Shown here one piece after another: positions 53,901 through 63,356 of a DNA stretch of 64,000 bases (its first letter is position 1; every line of letters starts with the position of its first letter). This stretch comes from Ianthella basta (taxonomy: Eukaryota > Porifera > Demospongiae > Verongiida > Ianthellidae). The stretch spans positions 6,162,733 to 6,226,732 of the forward strand of contig OZ025884.1 of the NCBI GenBank assembly GCA_964019415.1, in the 5' to 3' direction. The position numbers were made by a program, and so were the translations under genes. Below the pieces are notes generated by a model that made no database searches, was not told the origin of the DNA, and worked only from the letters and a program-made list of their open reading frames with translations.

Positions 53901-56900
53901 CAGTGGACAGACTGCAGATGGGCTGTTCAGTGTGACTCCAGACGGGGTTCTCTCTCTAATAGGAGCTCCTGAATACGACTCAGGTGTGACCCAGTACAAC
54001 ATCACTGTGATGTGCCATGATAGGGGCTCTGATCCCCAAATGACTACAGGGACAGTTATCATCATTGTAGAACCTGTCAATGAGTACAGACCAGTGTTTG
54101 ACCCTTCAGTATACCTTGTTCAAGTATCAGAAGATATCAGTGCTGGGTCCACAATTCAGCAATTGAATGTATCTGATTTTGATGGTGGAAATGATGGTCA
54201 GTTCTCTCTACAAGTCACCACCAGCATTGGATCCAGTGACTTTGTCACCAGTGGTCAGTCACTTGCTATAACTAGCAGTTTGAATGCAACACGGCAAACC
54301 TTTTACAACCTTGAGGTGGCTGCTACCGACCGAGGCTCCCCCATCAGCTTGACAGGGTATGCTGATGTAGACGTGTCTGTCACTGATGTTAACGAAGCAC
54401 CATACTTTAGTGAAGAGGTGTATGTGGTGTTCGCTTCAGTTGAATTGCCAAGTGGCTCAATTGTGGGAGATATTACTTGTATTGATGGAGACACCAATCA
54501 GAATGCAGAATTGAGCATTTCAATGTCCAGTTCTGGCGATGCTGATATCTTTCAGCTTGCAATCCTATCCTCTCGGCCAGGTCAGACTGTAGCTCGTATC
54601 TTTACAAATGTTGACAAGCTCACATTACCTGTGAAAACCCTCACATTTGTGTGCAGTGACGGAGGAGTGCCTTCTCTTTCAGACACTTCCACAATGATTA
54701 TCACCATCACACCAATGAACAAAAGACCACCTGTCTTTGTCAACTTCATGGGATCCGTTACTGTGGAGGAATCTGCATCTGTTCCAGTGGTCATCTTTGT
54801 CGTGTATGCAACTGATGTGGAGACTCCCACAGGCATTACATATGCAATAGTTGGAGGCAACATCAACAGCACCTTTTCCATTGATGAAGGTACTGGGAAA
54901 GTAATTCTGAACAAACGGCTGGACTATGAGGTGCAGCCAGCGTACAATCTCACCATTCGGGCATACGATGCTTCTCGAGTTAACCCAATGTTCACAGATG
55001 TGGTCTTGTTTGTGAATATTCTTAACAACAATGATTTCCAGCCAGTAATAACAGGTCCGTCAGCCATCACACTGGAAGAGAATCAACGCACTGGTGTGAT
55101 GCTTGCTCGATTCACTTGCACTGACAGGGATGGGTTTGCTGTCCGCTTCCTCATAGAAGGTGACCAGTACAACCAATTTGTAATTGATTCTCGTACTGGC
55201 AATCTCCAACTATTGAGAGCACTGGCCTATGAAGAAACAAGTGAACATTCTCTGACCATAGTTTGCACAGACAATCCCCCTACAGAAGCAGGCCTTCCAA
55301 TGTCCTCTTCCCAAAGCATTGTAGTGTCTGTGACTGCAGTTAACTTCTATGCTCCAGTGTTTGAAGGTGCCAACTCTTCAGTCCCATACAGGTTTAGTGT
55401 GATGGAGAACACAGAAGTGGACATGGCAGTACCAATAGGCCAGGTGATTGCCTCTGACCTTGACAATCGGCAAAGTGCTGTCATCACATACACTGTGGTA
55501 GAAAGGGATCCTCACATACTGGCTTTTGTGGTTGATAGACTGACGGGTGTCGTCTCACTTGTGTCCACTGTGGATCGAGAAATGAATCCTTCTTTCAGGC
55601 TTACCATTGAGGCTGATGATGGAGACATGATTGCTGGTTCTCTTACATCTTCAATCAATGTCACAGTTGACATTGTTGATGTCGATGACAACAGGCCAAA
55701 ATGCACAGAAGAGACATTTGTCCACTTGATTGTGGAAGGTGATTACAACAGGTTATCTCTAGCTGCTCTCAACTGCAGTGATGCTGATGAAGGACCTAAT
55801 GGAGATCTCTCATACACTATTGTGAGTCAGGACACATTTGGTGGAGCAACATTCACATGGAATGTAGACAAAGGCATCCTTGAGCTGACTGGAACAGTAC
55901 TGCCAGGCGTTATTAATCTCTGTGTGCAAGTCAGTGATCAGGGAACCCCAGCTTTCTCACTGAATGTGCAAGTCATTGTCAACATACAAGTGAATGATTC
56001 TGTATCTTTACAGTTCATCCCAGCTGTGTTTAGGACAGCTGTGAGAGAGAATGAGACTATTGGTGCTGTGATCTTCAATGGGGAAGACTTAAAAATGGCA
56101 CTAATGTTTGGCACACAGACAGACCCTGACTTTGCACTGCAAAGCAGTGACAATGATGTTCTTCAGCTCTTTTCAATAGAATCAAGCACTGGTGACATGA
56201 TTCTCAACAGAGAGCTAAACTTTGAGAGCAGAACTGAGTATGGCATAGTGATTATGGCAACTGATGCCCAGTATGAAGCTTTTGCCATCCTTATTGTAGA
56301 AGTAATAGATGTGAATGACAACAGACCAGTTTTCTCCCAGTTAGATGGTTATCAAGCCATCATAGATGAGAATGCAGTTGTCATGGTGATACAAGTGCGA
56401 GCTGATGATGTGGACACAGGAGAAGGAGGACGAGTCAGTTACAGTTTGGTAGAGACTCCAGAGAGTCAGTTCTTTACCATTGATAGCAACACTGGATGGA
56501 TCGCTACTGTGAATGAGATTGACTATGAAGTTTTCAACTGGTTAATCCTCCAAGTGGTTGCCTCAGACAATGGCTCTCCTCAGCTCACCTCACACACAAT
56601 TGTCACTGTCTCTGTGAACAACCTCAATGACAACCCACCTACCTTCAACCAATCAGTGCATGTTATATACATCACAGATTCTGACCCTATTGGTACTAGA
56701 CTGGCCAGGTTCAAAGCCTCTGATGCTGACAACCTGGAGCCACTAGACTTCCTAGTGAGTGCAGATCCATGCCCTGATCCCTCTCTCCCAAGACTGGATG
56801 TAGTCACTCAGCTGTTTGATGTGGATGACAGCACACAAGAACTGACGCTGATTGGTAGTGTACCCACTGGTGTGTCCACCAACTACTACTTCACTGTGTA

Positions 56901-59846
56901 TGTAACCGATGGAGAGATGGTGGGCACCACTTGTGTGAATGTATTTGTACGTGAAGTGACTCTCCTTGAAGCTGTCTTCCTTGAAACTGATGTCATTGGT
57001 GATTTCCTCTACAATCTGACGTGGAATATGAAGGCGAAGGCTGTTGATGTTACCCGCAGTACAATGTATGCTATCATTGGGGGGAATGATGATGGAGTGT
57101 TTGGTGTGAGAAATAGTGATACCATTGTGAATGAAATGGAGCTGGATAGGGAGGATATTCCTGAGCACCGCCTTCTGATTGACGTTTTTGACCATCAAAC
57201 AGGCGTGAATGCAACAGCTTTGCTGCGCATCGTGGTCCAAGACATAAATGACAATGCCCCAATGTTTACTGAACCTTCATACTCATTCAGTGTAGTCGAA
57301 GGTGTCCGTGATGATCCAGGTGCATTACTTCTGGGCACATTTGTAGCTGAAGATCCTGATTTCTTGTTGAATGGTGAAGTGCGTTACTCAATCGATGGTG
57401 ATGGCACTGTATTCAGTTTCAACAGCATCACTGGAGAGCTGTCTTTGCTGGCCATTTTAGACAGAGAGGAGACACCAGAGTACAACTTCAATGTCATTGC
57501 AGAAGATTTGGCACTGGACAGTCAATCTGCCTCTGCTGCAGTGACGGTAACCGTGACTGATATCAACGACAATCCTCCAATTTTCTTTAACCCTGTAACT
57601 GAAGCATCCATCTTGCCTGGGGCCGGACCAGGCTCTCTCCTAGTCACCCTCACTGTCACAGATGCAGATGAAGCCTCAAATGCTGACATCTCCTTCACCC
57701 TCGCTTATGCCCCAACGCCAAGTGAGGAGCTGTTTACCATTGTCAAAGAGAATCCCTCATCTGGCAGGTTCATTGCAAGATTACAAGCTGTAAAGACTAT
57801 TGTAGAGGCATATCATGGCACCAGCATCATCCTGAGGGCAATGGATGGCGGACAGCCTCCCCTCTCCTCCACTATCACCTTTACTCTCAGAGTGCAGAAT
57901 ACTCTCCCCCAGTTTCCCACAGCTGTGTACACGTCTCAGGTTCTTTTTGAAGAGCTCGTTGACAAAGAAGTGCTGGTTGTGACTGCTACTGACCATGATG
58001 GACAGAGAGTAAGATACACAAGACAGTTGATTCAGGCTGGGTCTGAAGTTCCGTTCGCTGTCAACGCTGAAAATGGTGCCATCACCACAAATAATCCTAT
58101 CACACTGAACTGGCCACATAAGTACCTCTTTGAGGTAATTGCGGAGGATAACAACCAACCAGCGATGGGTAGGGCAACTGCATTTGTAGCAGTAAACATC
58201 TACAACACTAGCCACCTCTTGATTCTGAAGTCATGTAACTCGACCACAGTGCTGCAGAACAACCGGGAGCCTCTAAGAGCTGCCCTTGAAAACTGGTACA
58301 ACAGCAATGGATTTACAGGATCCCTGTTTATATACAATGTCACAGAACGAGAGGACGAAGATGAAAACAGGTAAGGCATTGTTACCAAGTAGTGCACATT
58401 GTGTTGCTACATGCACTGTCCTCAATAACCTCTGATGCTGGATTATTGTGCATGGAGAAAGGGCTGTAAAGTGAATTATACATAGCAAATGGTCATCTTT
58501 GTGTGTGATTTGATGTATGTATGTATTGCTTGCACATATTTTTGCCTGTGTGAGACTCTAATATAATTATGACAAAACACATTTTTCCATATTTGTGTAC
58601 TCCTGTAACATTGGATTATGTTGTTTCTGAAGCAATTATTGTGAGTATGTTATAGTTATGTACTGTACATTCTTCTGTATTGTAGTTTGTGAAGTATGTA
58701 CAAAGTGTATGCTTCTTTCCAATCCAATTGAACATTTGGTACATGTACAGCTGTGCTGTACGTATAAAGTGCCAGGTATTTTTACTTTATATAAGACTCA
58801 GCATGTGCTTCTATACTACTATAGGGTTCAGTCCCGTGTGCTGGTGTACTTTGTGATTGGTGAGTTCTACCAGAACTGGACCAGCCCTCTCGTTCCAACC
58901 ATGGACACAGCACAGGACTATACCAAGAGCTTTGCTTTTGGCAAAAATCTGCAGAGCACCATTGGCTTAAGGCTGAAGGAAGGCAGTCTCTTCAATAACA
59001 TCTGTATTGTAGGGAGTGATATCATCAAAAAACCAACTAATGTGCACATGACATTGGATGTGGCTGCTTGGATAATAATTGTGGTGGCAGCAGTGGTTGT
59101 GGTGCTCTTTCTAGCATCAGCCTGTACCTTGATCCTGTGCATTTGCTGTTACTGTGCACTAATGGGCCGGAAAGCAGAACAGTGAGTGGTGCATGGGAAT
59201 GTATTGTGGAAGTGGCAGCTGATACACATGCATGTACATGTAGGCAAGAGTTCTGTGGCATGTGGCATGTACATACATAGTATGACTACCAACAGTGTTG
59301 ATTATTATGCATGGGCTGCATGTGCTTGTACAGCCCATTGTTATATATTTCCATTATTGTGGAGTACTTGGGCTGACGCTACACAGTCCAAACCAGTACA
59401 ATGTGTGGTTCTGAAGGCTCACCTTATTAGCAAGTGTGTCTTTATTAGTGTAATATTTTGGCTGTCACATTAACTGATTGTCCTGCAGAATCTCCTTGTA
59501 TACTCAGATGTATGAAACTCTAAACGAAGAAGCTGACGATGACAGTAATGACAGCAGCAACTATGACCTTACTGAAGCATTAACACGGGACCAGGATGAT
59601 CCACAGATTCAGTTGGCGTCACTCTCCAAGTTGCAAAGCAGCCATTCTGCAGACTCTAATACAGGTGTCAATGCTACAGCTGAAACAATGCTGACTTTGG
59701 AAGATGTGGATGAACATAGTGAGCAGGCTCGAAATATGGATTTAGCTATAGGCTACGCTGCAGCCACTGATGATGAAACAGTGTTTGATGACATGGAGGA
59801 CACAAGTGAGAGCACCAGACCTATCAGTATTTCAAGCCCACTGTGA
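38919..59846 (+). CDS. Giant transmembrane cadherin, about 57 cadherin repeats, 6324 aa
   Basis: Four coding exons: 38919-38976, 40169-58370, 58825-59181, 59489-59846; phases agree and the sum is 18,975 bp. I reject the ATG at 40138 because a clear acceptor (CTCTTTACAG) follows it and joining exon 1 builds a signal peptide (SSFLLITVLVTLQPSLDSA). The 18.2-kb exon encodes about 57 cadherin repeats averaging 107 residues, recognised by A/CxDxD, LDYE/LDRE and DxNDN motifs. No EGF, laminin G or other module was seen. Exon 3 gives a non-cadherin membrane-proximal segment, the transmembrane helix and a Cys-rich juxtamembrane stretch. Exon 4 gives an acidic, Ser-rich tail of about 119 residues ending ISISSPL. 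It probably mediates calcium-dependent cell-cell or cell-matrix contact. No clear beta-catenin site is visible, though DDDSNDSSNYDL is faintly similar. Orthology to Fat, Dachsous or CDH23 is not decided. Confidence 0.93.
39813..39963. repeat. 151-bp MITE with GGGCGGATC ends, copy 2 (cadherin intron 1)
   Basis: Inverted copy of 15486-15637. The right end CGATCCGCCC is intact; the left end reads GGTGGATCC and has diverged by a base. It lies about 200 bp before the acceptor of the giant exon. Confidence 0.75.
40490..56010 (+). other. Alternating cysteine/non-cysteine cadherin repeat array (repeats 2-50)
   Basis: Within the giant exon, each even-numbered repeat from 2 to 50 has a cysteine in the CxDxD-type motif. 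In 20 of those 25 a second Cys sits in the VxCxDxG motif about 55-60 residues later (repeat 2: codons at 40576 and 40744). Odd repeats 1-49 have Ala, Val or similar at both places; only repeats 7, 11 and 25 contain cysteines, and those are elsewhere. In five even repeats (12, 14, 30, 32, 50) the second Cys is absent from its usual site and a new one appears right after the linker Pro (near 43760, 44371, 49452, 50096 and 55701). The pattern ends after repeat 50. Confidence 0.85.
59063..59160 (+). other. Cadherin transmembrane helix and Cys-rich juxtamembrane segment
   Basis: AAWIIIVVAAVVVVLFLASA is a clear single membrane span, followed by CTLILCICCYC with five cysteines at the cytoplasmic face. 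Such clusters are often palmitoylated. The following residues include RK, consistent with a cytoplasmic side. Confidence 0.8.
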
Positions 59847-61203
59847 CAATTCTGAAGGAACTCTTCTGGCATGGTGTTGTGTCAATTGTGTACAACTTTG
59901 GTGCTGTAGTTTAAGATTCAATCAATATAAAACATAAATATATAGTTAATGACATTAGAATACCTCATGAAAGATTGTATTATTGTACAATAATATATCG
60001 TTTGTACAGTTTTCAGAAATGTGAATTATAATTTAGGCATGACTGTACAAATAGCTAGAGTATATTGCATGTGTGTCTCCTGAAAATAACTGCAGCAAAT
60101 ATAGAATAGAACAATTGCATAATAGATCTCGTTGCCATGGTAACATGCATCTAAACGATGATTCTAAATCTTTGAGAAGCATTCCAATTGCTTTGCGTGT
60201 GATTGATTCCAAATCCCATAATAGTACGTATGTTGCAGGCAAAGCATATGCACAGGTGCATGCTTATAAATTTCATACAAAATCATATAAACATTTGCGG
60301 GCACTCTGCAGGGGCATTTATCATTGTGTATAATATGACATCATTTAAGTGTATGGCACCAAATGCAAGAAGCAACAGGAGCGTGAAATGATTGGCTAAG
60401 TGAACAGATTTAAGACACTTAAGTGGCAACCAATCGGTGTCTCTACGTGATCTAACTACTGCATATGAAATAAGGAACAAGGAGAAGTCATAGCACATGT
60501 GCATGCAGTGCTCAGTACCACATGGAATACTTGGCAGTCTTTTCACCATTCCCACCACTGCATCAATTGAATGGATTACCACTGCCCTGATTTCACATAT
60601 ATAATATAAAACACAATCTGCTACGCAAAAAACATTTAATAACAGCTGCAGTTATTCATGGTTGTGGTCATGTGAAGCTGTTGTTTTTTTGTGCGTGCAG
60701 TCTACAATGAAGACAGACATATGTACATCATGTCACGTACATCATAACTCTCACCTTTTCATGCGTGTACTGTACATGCACATGCACCAGCTGCTGCCTT
60801 CAAGCCTCATTTCAAATACTACTCTCACACATTTGCAGTGTACATCACTCTGATCTGGACCACTCACTGCAGTATTCTCTGCAGTTCCTTTTGTGCACAG
60901 TAGCAAAGAACTCAACCAAATTTGAAGCTACGACTACTATAATTACTATAATATTACATAATTGTATAGGATATACAATATGGCACTTGCTCTATTGGCA
61001 GAGTGCATAAATTATGTGGTACACATGCACCTAATTAACTTAAAAATAAATAACGAACACATTATACAATAACTGCATACACCTATGTAATAATCTGTAA
61101 TTTTCATATAAGTGGTAACAGCAAGCAGAGTAAATAGTAATGAAAGTGAAAAATAGCAAGTGACAAGATGATGTATTGTACTACAAATTCACTAATTAAC
61201 TTA
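59847..61203. other. 3' flank of the cadherin gene, no gene recognised
   Basis: AT-rich sequence with no canonical AATAAA immediately after the stop; ATATAAAACATAAA near 59926 is the nearest candidate for a polyadenylation signal. Small ORFs show no domain. Confidence 0.5.
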
Positions 61204-61848
61204 ATGGTTGTGTGATTTCCCTCACACTTTGATTGGATAAGATTCTTGAGTGTTAATCATGTGGTATATACGTACTGTAGACTTTTCAATGTGCAAAATG
61301 TTCATTACATTCGCAAAGTGTTAAAACTTAATTAATATTGCATGGTGCATGTGCTTGGTACATGTTGATCATTTATGCAAACTGCAATGAATCTGATTAA
61401 AATATGTGAACTCATGATCAGACACAGTGACATGCAGGCCTAAGATTCAGACCATAATGCATGTATACATGTCTACATATGTTCAGACTGCAACTTCCTG
61501 CCCACTAATTCTCCCAGAGGCATGCAACATTAACCATATATAGTCCACTCCAAAGGGAGTAATGACTCTCCAAACACTATGGGATAGCACAAAGTACTGA
61601 TAGAATAGAGACTCATTACCACATCCAGCCATTGGTTGGGGAAGATTCTTGAGCATTAATCACGTGGTAGACTTATGTCTTATAATGCAGTTGATTTGTT
61701 TTTTGTACCCCCCTTTGCAACTGCATGAAGAATGTCCTATTGGGGCTGAAACATCTTGCACATTGAAAAGTCTACAGTACGTATATACCACATGATTGAC
61801 ACTCAAGAATCTTACCCAACCAAAGTGTTAGGTAAATCACACAACCAT
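61204..61848. mobile_element. Decayed Penelope-type inverted repeat
   Basis: Arms at 61204-61302 and 61749-61848 are reverse complements with scattered mismatches (GGTTGTGTGATTT...CTTTTCAATGTGCAA). Positions about 61602-61640 read GATAGAATAGAGACTCATTA, very like the single-copy tail of the element at 4277. A core-like TGAAGA...GCTGAAACATC near 61726-61760 is a damaged hammerhead-like motif. There is no ORF. The interior third arm (61633-61680) suggests two nested or tandem copies. Confidence 0.6.
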
Positions 61849-62234
61849 GCATCCATCAGCCAACGACACATTTCACAGAACTTGCAATTTTCATTCATGA
61901 AGAATTAAAACAACAGACAAATACAGCACATCACTTCAGTCAATGAATATCATTAACAAACGTGCACCATTAACACAAATAAATTACCTACAAATCAATC
62001 ATAACACCATTAGTGTTTCAAATTGCAATTTACGGTTCAATCCATATAAGTCAGTTCACATGATGGAAAATGAGCTGTACACATCAACAGTAGTTGGAAT
62101 GGGCCATAACACTTGAGGGTTTATATAAACTTATAAAGTAACAGATACAAATTACAAAACTAATTGCAAGACAAGCAAGTACACACTGCTATATAGTTGT
62201 TGGCAAACACACATATAGCTACATATGAAAACAG
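61849..62234. other. Spacer downstream of the NHL gene
   Basis: AT-rich, no coding signal. It should contain the 3' untranslated region of the minus-strand NHL gene. Confidence 0.4.
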
Positions 62235-63062
62235 TTAGAAAAACTGCACACGATTGTTCCCCAAGTCAACTACACATACCACACCACTGTGATCAACACA
62301 TATTCCCAGAGGTCCATTAAACCTCCCTGTAAGAGAACCTTCCCTTCCAAACACGTGAACCAGTTCACCTTTCAATGTGTATACCATTACCTTGTGGGAG
62401 AAGAGTGAAGTGATCAACAAATGGTTGTCACTAGTAGCAGCAATGTAGTGAGGATCATACTTGGGCTGAAAATCTCTTTTAAAAGTACCTCCCTTGGACC
62501 ACACAGAAATTCTTGCATTCCCATTATCAGCAATATACACAAGGCCATCTGAACCAAACGTTATGCCAAGAGGTCTATCAAAACACCCTGGGCCACTTCC
62601 TTTTGAGCCAAAAGCAAACAGAAACTTGCCCTCTTCACAGTGAACAGAGACACGGTTGTTGCCATTGTCACAGACATAAATCAGACCTTCTGTGCTAACT
62701 GATACACCATCAGGATTGCTGAGACTGTCTCTTTCGCTACTTGCATGGTGTATGGTTTGAAGAAGTTGGCCATTTTGGGACAGCTTGACTACTTTATTGC
62801 CGTAATAGTCTGTAACCCAAACATTCCCTTTCTGATCAAAGGCAACGCCACGCAACGAATCACCACCAAGCACTTCTTCGCCAACAGACCTCACCAATGC
62901 ACCCTCTTTTGTGAGAAGATTAACACATTTACTCAACCCATCTGTCACAGCCAGGACCTCACTGTTCACAGCCACTGTTTCATACACACCATTCCCTAGA
63001 CTGTGTTGCTTGACCTTCTGACACTCTCCAAGTTTCCTCCAGTCCCTGAGAGGGTGCTTCAT
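62235..63062 (-). CDS. NHL-repeat beta-propeller, terminal exon of a TRIM2/3/71-like protein (partial)
   Basis: The last exon runs from an acceptor CCACTTGCAG ending at 63063 to the TAA at 62235-62237, about 275 codons. Six NHL repeats are visible, with blade motifs such as LRGVAFDQKGNVWVTDYYGN, PDGVSVSTEGLIYVCDNGNN, PLGITFGSDGLVYIADNGNA and PLGICVDHSGVVCVVDLGNN. This matches the six-bladed propeller at the C-terminus of TRIM-NHL proteins, which bind RNA or partner proteins. The upstream exons that would carry RING, B-box and coiled coil are not found before the window edge, where a retroelement ORF begins at 63357 on the other strand. The gene may continue beyond the window, or it may be truncated. 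The ATG at 63061-63059 is probably internal. Confidence 0.8.
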   Translation of the reverse strand: MKHPLRDWRKLGECQKVKQHSLGNGVYETVAVNSEVLAVTDGLSKCVNLLTKEGALVRSVGEEVLGGDSLRGVAFDQKGNVWVTDYYGNKVVKLSQNGQLLQTIHHASSERDSLSNPDGVSVSTEGLIYVCDNGNNRVSVHCEEGKFLFAFGSKGSGPGCFDRPLGITFGSDGLVYIADNGNARISVWSKGGTFKRDFQPKYDPHYIAATSDNHLLITSLFSHKVMVYTLKGELVHVFGREGSLTGRFNGPLGICVDHSGVVCVVDLGNNRVQFF

Positions 63063-63069
63063 CTGCAAG

Positions 63070-63356
63070 TGGAATTAGGACCAGGGGGTGGGGTCATGAC
63101 AGAGGCCAAGATACAGTAAACTAAGTGGTATATGTCCATTAACCCCCCCCCCCCCCCCCCCGTGCACAACATCATAGGCGGCTAACATACAATAGATGCC
63201 TTCACAGTAGTGTACGTGTGTGTGTGTGTGTAGCAGTAGGATGGAACAGCAGAGACTTTTTCAAGATGGCGGATATGTTGTGACATCACCGTGGATTCGT
63301 TCAGATTCGTTCAGATTGTTCAGAGTATCTCAGAGTATCCTCAGAGACAGGTATCG
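63070..63356. other. Spacer with poly-C run and probable retroelement 5' leader
   Basis: A C run (about 63143-63160) and a short GT run are followed by AAGATGGCGG and tandem GATTCGTTCA and AGAGTATC repeats just before the ORF start. The left end of the retroelement could not be fixed. Confidence 0.4.

Noticed and set aside
59478..59488. Cadherin tail exon starting at 59478
   Set aside because: Those codons precede the acceptor GTCCTGCAG; the exon starts at 59489, which keeps phase.
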